A stretch of DNA of 46,542 nt from RGIG1993 sp964564225 (GCA_964564225.1 CAZMAF010000005.1:1-46542), one strand, 5' to 3'; positions 1 through 8,282 are shown, counted from the stretch's first letter. Numbers and translations are program-made. The notes: generated from the letters alone by a model not told the origin.

Positions 1-665
1 GTCTTACCCCTGAGATTATCAAGGAAGCGCTTGCCGTTACCCACAAGGGCAGAGATTATATCATCGACGAGGTTATCCTCAAGGCGATCCCCGCTCCTCG
101 TGAGGACGTAAACGAATATGCGCCCAAGATGATCACGATGCACATCAAGACCGACAAGATCCGTGAGGTTATCGGTAAGGGTGGCGAAGTGATTCAGAAG
201 ATCTGCGCTGACACCGGCGCGAAGATCGACATCGAGGAAGACGGCACGATCTATATCGCGGCAGTGAACCGTGACGGCGGTCTTGCGGCAAAGGCAATGA
301 TCGACGCGATCTGCTTCGAACCTGAAGAAGGCGCGGTTTACACCGGTAAGGTTACCCGTATCATCCCGATCGGCGCATTCGTTGAGTTTGCTCCCGGTAA
401 GGAAGGTATGTGCCACATTAAAGATCTTTCCAACAAGTTTGTGGAAAAGGTTGAGGACGTTGTTAACGAAGGCGATATGCTGACCGTTAAGTTCCTCGGT
501 ATCGACGAAAAGGGCAGATACAACCTTTCTGCAAAGGCGCTTCTTCCCAAGCTTTCCGATGAGGAAGCAGGCAGACCTCCGAGACAGCCCAGAGAGCCCA
601 GAGGTGAGGGCGATCACGGCAATCGCGGCGGCAGAAAGCCTTTCTTCAGAAATAAGAAAGATTAA
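1..665 (+). CDS. pnp: Polyribonucleotide nucleotidyltransferase (PNPase), C-terminal part
   Basis: Partial gene: the frame is open from the left edge, so only about the last 220 residues are present. PNPase is a phosphorolytic 3'-5' exoribonuclease of mRNA decay. What remains is the end of the second RNase PH-like domain (HKGRDYIIDEVILKAIPAPRE), then a KH domain with the hallmark IREVIGKGGEVIQKI, then an S1 domain (GAVYTGKVTRIIPIGAFVEFAPG), and a short basic, glycine-rich tail ending in RNKKD. This domain order is diagnostic. The catalytic first half lies outside the window. A strong intrinsic terminator follows 14 bases after the stop codon. Confidence 0.97.
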   Translation, partial: LTPEIIKEALAVTHKGRDYIIDEVILKAIPAPREDVNEYAPKMITMHIKTDKIREVIGKGGEVIQKICADTGAKIDIEEDGTIYIAAVNRDGGLAAKAMIDAICFEPEEGAVYTGKVTRIIPIGAFVEFAPGKEGMCHIKDLSNKFVEKVEDVVNEGDMLTVKFLGIDEKGRYNLSAKALLPKLSDEEAGRPPRQPREPRGEGDHGNRGGRKPFFRNKKD

Positions 666-678
666 TGAATAACACAAA

Positions 679-713
679 AACGCTTTAACCGTTACGGTTA
701 AAGCGTTTTTTTT
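679..713 (+). terminator. Intrinsic terminator of pnp, probably bidirectional
   Basis: A 13-bp perfect stem (AACGCTTTAACCG, loop TTA, CGGTTAAAGCGTT) is followed by eight T. A run of A precedes the stem, so it can also terminate the converging LRR gene on the minus strand. Confidence 0.93.
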
Positions 714-741
714 ATTGGGTATGTTGTTTTAAGCGGCATCA

Positions 742-2709
742 TTATGGGCGTTTTTTAAGGACGATCGTTGTTTCGGTTGTCTCGGTGTTTGCCCAATGAG
801 AATCCTGCGAGTTATCGGCGCTGGAGTAGCTTGTGGTGATAGGCTTTGCCTGGGGGAGCAGTACGTAGCCCTCGTGAACAAATCCGATCACCTTACCGTC
901 CTTCAAAAGACATTGATTGGGATAAAGATTGAAACAACTGATTGATTCATCATCCTCGTCATAACCGCATTCGTCATCATAACGCCTTTGATAGATCGAG
1001 GTTTTCTCACAGCACCAGGTATTTGATGCCGTAATCAGCGTTTTCCATTCGGACTCGGTACAGGGCGAGGGGGCGAAGAAGCCGACGCCCTCCACCTCGA
1101 TGCCTTTGGTAGTATCGGTGAAGCGGTAGCAGGATCTGACTTCAACGGGAAGCTCGGCAAACGGAAGGTTGAGCGTGTTATCAAACGCCGACAGGATGCC
1201 TGAAACGGCGAGCGTTTTCGGTTTTTTGAAATTCACACATCCCTTGAACGCCTCAGGGTCTGCAGTGACGTTACTGCCTATGATAAGCTCGGTTAAGCCG
1301 ACACAGTCAACAAATGCCTCGCGGTTGATGATCTTCAGGCTTTCGGGCAGGCGAAGAGAGACAAGGGAGGGACAGTTGACAAAGGTGTATGACTCAAGGT
1401 ACAAAAGTGTTGGCGGCAATACCATCTCTTTGAGCGCAGGCAGATCGCAGAATACTCCGTTTGGCAGGGCTTCAAGTCTTGCATTCACCGTGATGCGAGA
1501 AAGCGAGGTGCAACTCTCAAATATTCTGACCCCGATCGTTTTTACGCTTTCGGGAATGATGCACGCGGTAAGCGACGGACAGTCTTCAAACGCGTGCGCG
1601 CCGATCGTCTCAAGATTTTGAGAAAGACGGATGGAGGAAAGCTTGGTACAACAGCTGAAGGCGTAGCCGCCAAGCTCGGTAACGCTATCGGGCAGGCTTA
1701 CTGAGATGAGGTTATTGCATCCGTAAAAGGCACGCCAGCCGATCGACGTAACGCCATTCGGCAGGTCGATCTCACAAAGCGCTTCGCAGTTGGCAAAGGT
1801 ATTTGTGTCGATCATTTGCAGTGTTTTGGGTAAGTGAACGGTAGTCAGAGCGGGGCAGGAGGAAAAAGCGCCTACACCAATCGTTGTGATCGTATCGGGA
1901 ACCGTCACCTTCGTGAGTGATTCACAACGGTTGAATGCATCTTTCCCGATCGTTTTGAGCCCACTTGGCAGGGTGAGCGTCTTCAAGCTTTTGCATAACT
2001 CAAACGCACACTCGCCGATTTCTGAAACACTCTGCGGCAGATTGATCTCGCAAAGCTGAGAATTGCCGATAAAGGCGTTATTTCCGATGCGCGTAAGACT
2101 CTCGGGCAGTCGGATCACGGGCGCGTGGATGTAACCGAACGCTTTTTCGCCGATTTCGGTGATCTCACCCTCAATCGTAACGCTCTGAAGGGCGTAGCAT
2201 TGGGAAAAGGTGTTTGCTTCTATCACCGTGACGCCCTTCGGGATAACGATTTCGGTCAGAGACTTACAATTTTCGAAGCAGCTTGCGCCAAGATGCTTGA
2301 GCGAGGCAGGGAGAACGATCTTCGTGAGCGAGGAGCAATGCTCAAAGGTGTGATTACCCAGCTCCTCGACACCTTCCGGAATGACGATCTCGGTGAGCGA
2401 AGAACAGCAGGAAAATGCGGCATCTCCGATCTGCTTCAGCCCCTTGGGAAGGACGATGTTTTTCAGCATATCGCAATGTGAGAAAGCACGTGCACCGATT
2501 TCGGTCACCGTATCGGGAAACGTAAGTGATTTCAGATAGCATGCGTCCTGAAATGCGCCATTAGCAATCACGGTAACCTCGTTGGGTATGACCTCGTCGA
2601 CACCTTCCTTGCGAATAGTTGCCTGACGAAAGCTCGGCGCATTCCAATAATAGTGGCCGTAGCCGTAGTAGTACTTTAAAACGTTATCTTCGATATGAAA
2701 AATACTCAT
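742..2709 (-). CDS. BspA-like leucine-rich repeat protein (LRR_5 family)
   Basis: A 655-residue protein. From about residue 35 to 480 it is almost entirely repeats of about 23 residues of the form L..I.LP..V..IG..AF..C.SL, the LRR_5/BspA pattern. A short N-terminal cap (MSIFHIEDNVLKYYYGYG) precedes them and a non-repeat C-terminal region of about 170 residues, with an acidic DDECGYDEDDE stretch, follows. There is no signal peptide, membrane segment or sortase motif, so the protein is predicted cytoplasmic, unlike classical secreted BspA adhesins. The start is supported by AAAGGAG ten bases upstream and by a good promoter. The function of such proteins is unknown; they are probably protein-binding scaffolds. 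A second family member and a decayed third copy lie elsewhere in the window. Confidence 0.9.
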   Translation of the reverse strand: MSIFHIEDNVLKYYYGYGHYYWNAPSFRQATIRKEGVDEVIPNEVTVIANGAFQDACYLKSLTFPDTVTEIGARAFSHCDMLKNIVLPKGLKQIGDAAFSCCSSLTEIVIPEGVEELGNHTFEHCSSLTKIVLPASLKHLGASCFENCKSLTEIVIPKGVTVIEANTFSQCYALQSVTIEGEITEIGEKAFGYIHAPVIRLPESLTRIGNNAFIGNSQLCEINLPQSVSEIGECAFELCKSLKTLTLPSGLKTIGKDAFNRCESLTKVTVPDTITTIGVGAFSSCPALTTVHLPKTLQMIDTNTFANCEALCEIDLPNGVTSIGWRAFYGCNNLISVSLPDSVTELGGYAFSCCTKLSSIRLSQNLETIGAHAFEDCPSLTACIIPESVKTIGVRIFESCTSLSRITVNARLEALPNGVFCDLPALKEMVLPPTLLYLESYTFVNCPSLVSLRLPESLKIINREAFVDCVGLTELIIGSNVTADPEAFKGCVNFKKPKTLAVSGILSAFDNTLNLPFAELPVEVRSCYRFTDTTKGIEVEGVGFFAPSPCTESEWKTLITASNTWCCEKTSIYQRRYDDECGYDEDDESISCFNLYPNQCLLKDGKVIGFVHEGYVLLPQAKPITTSYSSADNSQDSHWANTETTETTIVLKKRP

Positions 2710-2738
2710 TTTTTAACGCTCCTTTGCATCGTATATAT

Positions 2739-2767
2739 AGTATAGCACCCGAAAACGCGAAGATCAA
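2739..2767 (-). promoter_or_regulatory. Promoter of the LRR gene
   Basis: Read on the minus strand: TTGATC, 17-base spacer, TATACT with a TGC extension. The expected start is about 22 bases before the ATG. A 12-base direct repeat, GAAGATCAAGTG, at 2759-2770 and 2773-2784 overlaps the -35 box and could be an operator. Confidence 0.7.
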
Positions 2768-2837
2768 GTGCAGAAGATCAAGTGTATGGGGTTATTTCAG
2801 GGGTGCAAAAGGTAATCGAACAAAAAATTCTTTTTTT

Positions 2838-2880
2838 GGTCTGAAAGTTTTTGAAGAGTTTCTCAAGTTAAAGGCTTTTT
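2838..2880. repeat. Dispersed intergenic repeat, module B (partial copy)
   Basis: The stretch around GTCTGAAAGTTTTTGAAGAG matches sequences at 6255, 26917 and 33616, all intergenic. It lies between rsmG and the LRR promoter. Confidence 0.6.
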
Positions 2881-3555
2881 CTTGATCTTACCCCAAGAGC
2901 GGGGGTAGGCTGTCGGAGTAGGGGCGATTTTGTCAAGAGTGATGAGATAGCGTTCGCCGGCATCGGCAAGGGTGAAGGCGGCGGTTTTGGCGATTTTGCC
3001 GCCGAGTTTTTCGATACCGCCGAGTGCTTCTTTCAGCTCCTCCTCGCCATTTTGCGCTTTCATGGCAATGAATTTACCGCCAACCTTGACCTGCGGCAGA
3101 CAAAGCTCGGTCAGAAGATGCAGTCGGGCAACGGCGCGCGATACGCATACGTCATATTTTTCGCGGCATTCGGGAATTTCCTCGGCACGTTTTGGGAGGG
3201 TTTTTACGTTCAGCGCGAGCATTTGTGCCATTCGGTCAACGAACGTCAGCTTTTTGGCGGTGGAATCGAGGGCGGTGATGGTAAGATCGGGGCGCGCAAT
3301 GGCAAGCGGCAGGGTAGGAAAGCCGCCGCCGCAACCGACGTCGATTACGCTTGCCCCTTCGGGAATATCGTCCGCGACGGTTAAGGAGTCGATAAAATGG
3401 CGGATGATCACACTGCGTTCATCGGTGATGGCGGTCAGATTCATGCTTGCGTTCACGCGCAGAAGCTCGGCAAGCAGAACGGCAAAGGCATCCGCTTTGT
3501 CGGCGTATTTTGCCATGCCGTATTCGGTAAATAATGATTTGATCAGTTCAGTCAT
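2863..3555 (-). CDS. rsmG: 16S rRNA (guanine527-N7)-methyltransferase RsmG
   Basis: A 230-residue Rossmann methyltransferase (GidB) that methylates G527 of 16S rRNA using S-adenosylmethionine. Visible family marks are MNLTAI (38-43), RHFIDSL (52-58), the SAM loop DVGCGGGFP (72-80), ALDSTAKK (95-102) and a VSRAVARL segment. The C-terminus YPRSWGKIKKKPL is the usual YPR..G..KK..L ending. It follows mnmG by 13 bases, the classic mnmG-rsmG pair, and is probably cotranscribed from the mnmG promoter. The usual partner mnmE is not in this window. Length is normal. Confidence 0.96.
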   Translation of the reverse strand: MTELIKSLFTEYGMAKYADKADAFAVLLAELLRVNASMNLTAITDERSVIIRHFIDSLTVADDIPEGASVIDVGCGGGFPTLPLAIARPDLTITALDSTAKKLTFVDRMAQMLALNVKTLPKRAEEIPECREKYDVCVSRAVARLHLLTELCLPQVKVGGKFIAMKAQNGEEELKEALGGIEKLGGKIAKTAAFTLADAGERYLITLDKIAPTPTAYPRSWGKIKKKPLT

Positions 3556-3568
3556 CGTTCCGGAATCC

Positions 3569-5464
3569 TTATTTCGTAAGATAAATGAGAAGCACCGAAA
3601 TATCGGCGGGGGAAACGCCCGAAATGCGCGATGCCGCGCCGATATTCATGGGACGGATCGCCTTCAGCTTCTGCCGTGCCTCGATGCGAAGTGAGGGAAT
3701 GGCATCGTAATCGAAGTTTTCGGGGATCGCCGTTTCGTCAAGTTTTTCACGGCGCTTGACCTCGGCAAGCTGGCGTTTGATATAGCCCTCGTATTTGATG
3801 GCAACTTCAGAGGCGTAGCGCTCGGCGTAGGTGAGGTCGGGGCGGTCGATATCGACGGCGGTCAATTTGTCGTAGGTTAAGGCAGGACGGCGTAAAAGCT
3901 CGGCAAGCGAGATACCCGTCGTGACGGCAGGAAGACCGTTTTCTGCCATAATTTCGTTTAGCTTTTCGCTCGGTGAGAGAAAGGTGCGCTCGCAGCGGGC
4001 GATCTCGTCGGCAATATGCCGTTGCTTTGATTCATAAGCAGCAAAGCGTTCGCCGTCGATGAGTCCGACACGGTAGCCGATAGGCGTCAGGCGCGCATCG
4101 GCATTATCCTGGCGGAGCAAAAGGCGGTATTCCGAACGCGAGGTCATAATGCGGTAAGGCTCGTTTGTTCCTTTCGTTACGAGGTCGTCGATCAGCGTGC
4201 CGATATACGAGGAGTTTCGGGGAAGGATCATCGGCGCTTCACCTTTGATGGCAAGAGAAGCGTTGATGCCTGCCACAAGTCCCTGCGCGGCGGCTTCCTC
4301 GTAGCCGGACGAGCCGTTGAACTGTCCTGCGCCGTAGAGACCTTTGTAATCTTTGAACTCAAGAGTGGCGCGAAGCTGTAAAGGATCGGCGCAGTCGTAT
4401 TCGATGGCATAGGCTGAGCGCATCGTCACGGCGTTTTCAAAGCCCTTGACAGAATGGAGCATTCTGATTTGTACGTCTTCGGGAAGCGAGGACGAGAAGC
4501 CTTGCAGATAGATTTCCTTCGTGTCGGCGCCGCAGGGCTCGACGAAAAGCTGATGGCGGGGCTTGTCGGCAAAGCGCATTACTTTGTCCTCGATGGAGGG
4601 ACAGTAGCGCGGTCCGACACCCTGAATCACACCGGAATATAAGGGAGAGCGGTCGATATTTTCGCGGATGATGGCATGAGTTTCTTCATTCGTGTAGGCG
4701 ATGTAGCAGGGAAGCTGATCGCCCGTGACGAAGGCTTGTGCTTTCGTGCGCGCTGAGAAGGGCGTGACGGTTTTTTCGCCGTCCTGACGTTCGAGCATGC
4801 TGTAATCAATGCTGTCGGCGTGGATGCGGGGCGGTGTGCCTGTTTTAAAGCGAAGGAGCAAAATGCCTTCGCGGCGAAGGGCATCGGAAAGGCTTTTTGC
4901 CGAAAGCATGGCATCGGGGCCCGAGTCACAGATCGCCTCACCCGTGACGGTGCGTGAAGACAAAAACGTGCCTGCCGCAATGATGACCGCTTTGCAGCTC
5001 CATTCTGCGCCAAGCGCGGTCACAACGCTTTTGACGCGTTTGATGCCGTTTGCTTCTTCAAAGCGGATATCCACGATCTCGGCTTGACGGAGGGTGAGGT
5101 TTTTGGTGTTTTCCATCACCTTTTTCATGTAGCTTCGGTAGAGGATGCGGTCTGCCTGTACGCGCTTGGAATGGACGGCAGGGCCTTTGCCGAGGTTTAA
5201 GGTGCGCGATTGGAGCGCTACCTGATCGGCAGCATACCCCATTTCGCCGCCGAGAGCGTCGATCTCGAAGACGAGATGCCCCTTGCCCGTACCGCCAATC
5301 GAGGGATTGCAGGGCATATTGCCCACCGCATCGAGATTGGTGGTGAAAATAACGGTGTCAAGCCCGAGCCGCGCGGCTGCCAGCGCCGCTTCAATGCCCG
5401 CGTGCCCCGCACCGATGACGGCAACGTCAATTGTACCCGCAGTATACGACATAGTATCACTCAT
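3569..5464 (-). CDS. mnmG: tRNA uridine 5-carboxymethylaminomethyl modification enzyme MnmG (GidA)
   Basis: A 631-residue FAD protein that, with MnmE, makes the cmnm5U34 modification in tRNA. The FAD-binding GAGHAGIEAALAAARLG is at residues 18-34 and the signature NMPCNPSIGGTGKGH at 49-62, with the redox cysteine C52. Further conserved stretches include TGTPPRIH, GPRYCPSIEDK and MTSRSEYRLLLRQDNADARLT. The C-terminus ends with the RISGVSPADISVLLIYL region. Length is typical. Two in-frame ATG codons lie close together at 5464 and 5452; neither has a strong ribosome binding site, so the start is uncertain by four codons. It is the first gene of an mnmG-rsmG unit with its own promoter. Confidence 0.97.
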   Translation of the reverse strand: MSDTMSYTAGTIDVAVIGAGHAGIEAALAAARLGLDTVIFTTNLDAVGNMPCNPSIGGTGKGHLVFEIDALGGEMGYAADQVALQSRTLNLGKGPAVHSKRVQADRILYRSYMKKVMENTKNLTLRQAEIVDIRFEEANGIKRVKSVVTALGAEWSCKAVIIAAGTFLSSRTVTGEAICDSGPDAMLSAKSLSDALRREGILLLRFKTGTPPRIHADSIDYSMLERQDGEKTVTPFSARTKAQAFVTGDQLPCYIAYTNEETHAIIRENIDRSPLYSGVIQGVGPRYCPSIEDKVMRFADKPRHQLFVEPCGADTKEIYLQGFSSSLPEDVQIRMLHSVKGFENAVTMRSAYAIEYDCADPLQLRATLEFKDYKGLYGAGQFNGSSGYEEAAAQGLVAGINASLAIKGEAPMILPRNSSYIGTLIDDLVTKGTNEPYRIMTSRSEYRLLLRQDNADARLTPIGYRVGLIDGERFAAYESKQRHIADEIARCERTFLSPSEKLNEIMAENGLPAVTTGISLAELLRRPALTYDKLTAVDIDRPDLTYAERYASEVAIKYEGYIKRQLAEVKRREKLDETAIPENFDYDAIPSLRIEARQKLKAIRPMNIGAASRISGVSPADISVLLIYLTK

Positions 5465-5530
5465 TTCTTTATCTTTGGTTTTGTTACGTAATGTAACGGT
5501 TGAGATCGGATATATTTTTTCTGATATTTT

Positions 5531-5559
5531 ATGATAGCATATTTACGCACGTTTTGCAA
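5531..5559 (-). promoter_or_regulatory. Promoter of mnmG-rsmG
   Basis: Minus strand: TTGCAA, 17-base spacer, TATCAT, about 67 bases before the mnmG start. A small inverted repeat, GTTAC-GTAAT-GTAAC (5483-5497), lies between promoter and gene. Confidence 0.7.
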
Positions 5560-5609
5560 GGGGGAGGACGTGATTTTAGGCAAAAGCAGACGCTATCGAA
5601 GCCGGCTTC

Positions 5610-5638
5610 TTGCATTTTTCTTTCTTTTGTGGTATACT
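5610..5638 (+). promoter_or_regulatory. Promoter of the tyrosine phosphatase gene
   Basis: TTGCAT, 17-base spacer, TATACT with an extended -10 TG (TGGTATACT). It diverges from the mnmG promoter. The same TGGTATACT core recurs before ruvC and the LCP gene. Confidence 0.65.
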
Positions 5639-5665
5639 GTCAAAAAAAGAGAAAGAGGATTTCGT

Positions 5666-6142
5666 ATGTTTAAGCTGGTGTTTGTTTGTCACGGCAATAT
5701 CTGCCGATCGCCGATGGCGGAGGCGGTGATGAAGGCAATTGTGAAGGAAAAGGGAATGGAAAAGCATTTTCTGATCGACTCCCGTGCGACGAGCCGCGAG
5801 GAGATCATCGGCGGTATGGGCAATCCCGTGCATCCTGATGCGCGCCGGGAGCTTTCCCTTCACGGTATTCCGTGTCCCGCTCACCGCGCGATACAGCTTA
5901 TAAGGGACGATTACGGGAAATACGATCTTTTTATCGGTATGGATCGCGTGAATATGCTGAATATGGCACGTATTTTCGGAAAAGAGGATAGTTATAAGGT
6001 GAAAAAGCTGCTCGATTTTGCGGGCGGCGGTGACGTTGCCGATCCGTGGTATACCGACCGATTCGATACTGCCTATAACGACATTTATCGCGGGTGTGAG
6101 GCGCTTTTTGCGCATCTTGTGGAAAAGGGCATAGTTGAGTGA
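5666..6142 (+). CDS. Low-molecular-weight protein-tyrosine-phosphatase
   Basis: A 158-residue cysteine phosphatase. The phosphate-binding loop VCHGNICRSPMAE is at the N-terminus, with nucleophile C8 and R14. The general-acid loop DPWYTD (D126) sits near the C-terminus, both exactly as in the LMW-PTP family. The ATG at 5666 is chosen because GAAAGAGG lies just upstream and the protein then begins MFKLVFVCHGN as expected; an upstream extension to 5531 is possible but would run through the promoter. It is a single-gene unit. In Bacillota such enzymes act on tyrosine kinases, arginine phosphate or envelope polymer regulation; the substrate cannot be told from here. Confidence 0.94.
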   Translation: MFKLVFVCHGNICRSPMAEAVMKAIVKEKGMEKHFLIDSRATSREEIIGGMGNPVHPDARRELSLHGIPCPAHRAIQLIRDDYGKYDLFIGMDRVNMLNMARIFGKEDSYKVKKLLDFAGGGDVADPWYTDRFDTAYNDIYRGCEALFAHLVEKGIVE

Positions 6143-6159
6143 GAGTACGCGGGAGCTTT

Positions 6160-6330
6160 TTTCGCGGGCGTTTCTTCATGGGTGCTTTTTGGAAAAAGTC
6201 CTCATGCCTCCAAAAACGTTTGAAACAGGGTGAAAATGATGCCGAACCCATGCAGTCCGAAAGCTTTTGAATGGGTTTCAGACAAGGCTTAAGGTTTTTT
6301 CAGAAAAGCTTTTTTAAAAATTTCCTGACA
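6160..6330. repeat. Dispersed intergenic repeat, copy with modules A and B
   Basis: Module A (GTGCTTTTTGGAAAAAGTC then CCTCCAAAAACGTTTGAAA) is followed by module B (GTCCGAAAGCTTTTGAATGG) and a TTTTTTCAGAAAAGCTTTTTT palindrome-like part. It resembles the intergenic regions at 22.6, 26.9, 33.3, 33.6 and 42.2 kb. No gene is seen in 6143-6368. Confidence 0.7.
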
Positions 6331-6368
6331 TGAATATTTTTGCGCATCGGTTATTGAAATTTTATAGC

Positions 6369-6408
6369 AAAAACCCCTATATTTTCGATCGAAATATAGG
6401 GGTTTTGT
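6369..6408 (-). terminator. Terminator at the end of the rnf-apbE operon
   Basis: A 15-bp perfect stem (AAAACCCCTATATTT / AAATATAGGGGTTTT) with a 7-base loop and T tract on the minus strand, starting 7 bases after the apbE stop. T runs flank both sides, so it may act in both directions. Confidence 0.9.
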
Positions 6409-6414
6409 CAATTG

Positions 6415-7455
6415 TCATTGTTTTGCTTCGTTGGGAAAACCGTCGGTCATTCTGATCTCGCCGTTGTCAAGAAGCCACAGGACCTCGACCTCGGGGAAGT
6501 TTTGAAGAAGTTTTACGCCATCTTCATAGGAAAGAGTGAAAAGTGCGGTGGAAAGTGCGTCGGCCTCGGCGGAATTATCGGATAATACCGACAGAGAAAC
6601 GATACCCTCGCTCGGCATTAAGGTGTCGGGCGAAATGATGTGGTGGTAGGCTTTACCGTCTACATAGTAGTAACGCATATACGAGCCGCTTGTGACGAGC
6701 GATTCGCTGACGATCGAAAGCTCGGCGAGAAAATCTTCGCCGTTTGGGTTTTCAATGCCTACGCGCCACGGAGTGCCGTCGCCTCGAAGCCCGATCCCGC
6801 GGACGTTACCGCCTGCATTGATGAGATAGCCTGAAATTCCTTTGGCTTCCATCGTTTCTGCAATCATTTCAACGGCGTAGCCTTTTCCGAGCGCGCCGAC
6901 GTCGAGAGATGCTTTTTCATCGGTAAGGCTTACCGTCATTGTGGTTTCATCAATCACAAGAGAATTGATATCGCAGTGCATTGCCGCCTCGCGTAAGGCT
7001 TCGGCATTCGGCAGACGGGCATTGACGGGATCAAGCTCTCCCGCCTCGCGCGCTTTATGCCAGAGCGATAGAACGGCACCCATTGCGATATTGGTGCGAC
7101 CGTTGGTTTTGTGATAGACATCCTTGCCGTAGATAAGAAAGTCGACGAGTTTTTCAGATGCCTGAATACTGCGCTCGTCATTCAGCTTTTTCAGGTTGTT
7201 GACGTCTTCTGCGCTATCGTAGATCGAGAATAGCTCATGATACTCGCGAAGGAGCGTGAAGATTTCATTTTTTACCTCGTGGAAGGTTTCTTCATCGGGT
7301 GCATATCCGATAAGAGTGATGACAGTATCAAAGTAGTCAAGTGTGTAAGCGGTATACTTTTCGAGACGCTTTGAAAATCCGCCGCAAGAGGTTAAGGGAA
7401 GGATCAGACAAAGCGATAAAATTAAAACGAAAAAACGAAGATAAAGTTTTGTCAT
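6415..7455 (-). CDS. apbE: ApbE-family FAD:protein FMN transferase, lipoprotein
   Basis: A 346-residue lipoprotein: signal peptide with lipobox LTSC (C24), so it acts outside the membrane. ApbE transfers FMN from FAD to a threonine of FMN_bind/RnfD-type proteins. Family marks are the YFDTVITLIGY start of the domain, SLDVGALGKGYAVE (flavin site), INAGGNVRGIG, and HHIISPDTLMPSEG near the metal site. The ATG at 7455 has GAGGAG directly upstream; a longer frame starting at 7503 would add 16 residues before the signal peptide and is rejected. It is the last gene of the rnf operon, whose RnfG and RnfD are its expected substrates. Its ribosome binding site lies inside a perfect hairpin (7456-7483). 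Confidence 0.94.
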   Translation of the reverse strand: MTKLYLRFFVLILSLCLILPLTSCGGFSKRLEKYTAYTLDYFDTVITLIGYAPDEETFHEVKNEIFTLLREYHELFSIYDSAEDVNNLKKLNDERSIQASEKLVDFLIYGKDVYHKTNGRTNIAMGAVLSLWHKAREAGELDPVNARLPNAEALREAAMHCDINSLVIDETTMTVSLTDEKASLDVGALGKGYAVEMIAETMEAKGISGYLINAGGNVRGIGLRGDGTPWRVGIENPNGEDFLAELSIVSESLVTSGSYMRYYYVDGKAYHHIISPDTLMPSEGIVSLSVLSDNSAEADALSTALFTLSYEDGVKLLQNFPEVEVLWLLDNGEIRMTDGFPNEAKQ

Positions 7456-7483
7456 TCTCTCCTCTGCGTGAGCAGAGGAGAGA
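7456..7483 (-). promoter_or_regulatory. Hairpin sequestering the apbE ribosome binding site
   Basis: On the mRNA strand TCTCTCCTCTGC, loop TCAC, then GCAGAGGAGAGA directly followed by the ATG. The 12-bp stem is perfect and the 3' arm contains the whole Shine-Dalgarno sequence. There is no T tract, so it is not a terminator. Confidence 0.75.
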
Positions 7484-7517
7484 GAAGTGCTAACGGATTT
7501 CAAAAATCCGCGCTCAA

Positions 7518-8282
7518 TCAGTTCTTGGTAACGGTAACCGTTTCGTTTGCTGCAACGCCTGCGGCAGTAAAGCCGGTGGTAGCAGTGTAGGAAGCGGTTG
7601 CCTTTTCGTTGCCGCAGGCAGCTTCAAATACGGTGGTAACGGTAGCGGTGCCGTTTGCGTCAGCCGTAGCGTTAACGATGTTTTTGGTGCTGGTAACGGT
7701 GAGGGTTACGCCTTCGCCTTCGATAGCAGTAGCGGCTTCAGCAGCGGTATAAGCAGCCTCGGCAGCCTCGATGAAGTCGGAAATCGTGATGGTGCAGCCT
7801 GCTGTGATCACGTCGGAGGAACCGTAGCCGGTGTCAAGTACGAGACCTTTGATGTCGGCCCCGGTCTTGCCGACGAGAACAGAAGCGAGCTTGTCGGCCT
7901 GTTCAAACCATTCAAGCGTTGCGCCACCCCAAGCCTTCATACCGTAGTCATTGCCGAGCGCATATTTACCGGTGAGATTTGATACAATGCCTTCGCCTGC
8001 GCCGTTGTATTCCAGCGTTGCGTCAAAAGCATCAAATTTACAGGCAGTGATCTTGCCGTCCTTGTCAATGGTAAGAGCGCAAACGGTGTAAGCTGCGGTA
8101 GTAGTGCCGTTCTTGTCGTTAACGTCTTCGCCGTCGCCTGCTTCAAAATCGGTGGTAGCGGAAGCGGTATAAACTACGCCAAGACCAAGACGGGTGTCGG
8201 TTTCCTTGCCGCCGCAAGCGGTGAGGGCAACGAGAGTGAATGTCATTACGAGAATGAGTGCAACAGATACAATTTTTTTCAT
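7518..8282 (-). CDS. Lipoprotein with a divergent FMN_bind-like domain
   Basis: A 254-residue lipoprotein with a clear signal peptide and lipobox LTACGG (C23); AGGAG lies upstream of the ATG. The middle (about residues 70-175) has the general FMN_bind layout: a strand pair AYTVCALTIDKDGKITACKF, a central YGMKAWGGATLEWFEQADKLASVLVGK region, then DVITAGCTITISDFIEAAEAA, which aligns with the D..SGAT.T....A..A flavinylation motif but reads TAGCT instead of SGAT. The last 80 residues form a threonine/alanine-rich strand-like tail. Its place between rnf genes and apbE suggests an extracytoplasmic redox partner or a flavin carrier. Whether it still carries FMN is open. Confidence 0.72.
   Translation of the reverse strand: MKKIVSVALILVMTFTLVALTACGGKETDTRLGLGVVYTASATTDFEAGDGEDVNDKNGTTTAAYTVCALTIDKDGKITACKFDAFDATLEYNGAGEGIVSNLTGKYALGNDYGMKAWGGATLEWFEQADKLASVLVGKTGADIKGLVLDTGYGSSDVITAGCTITISDFIEAAEAAYTAAEAATAIEGEGVTLTVTSTKNIVNATADANGTATVTTVFEAACGNEKATASYTATTGFTAAGVAANETVTVTKN

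Noticed and set aside
742..2709. Regular repeats that could suggest a CRISPR array or tandem DNA repeat
   Set aside because: The period of about 69 bases is the 23-residue LRR unit; the DNA units differ at many positions and the frame is coding.
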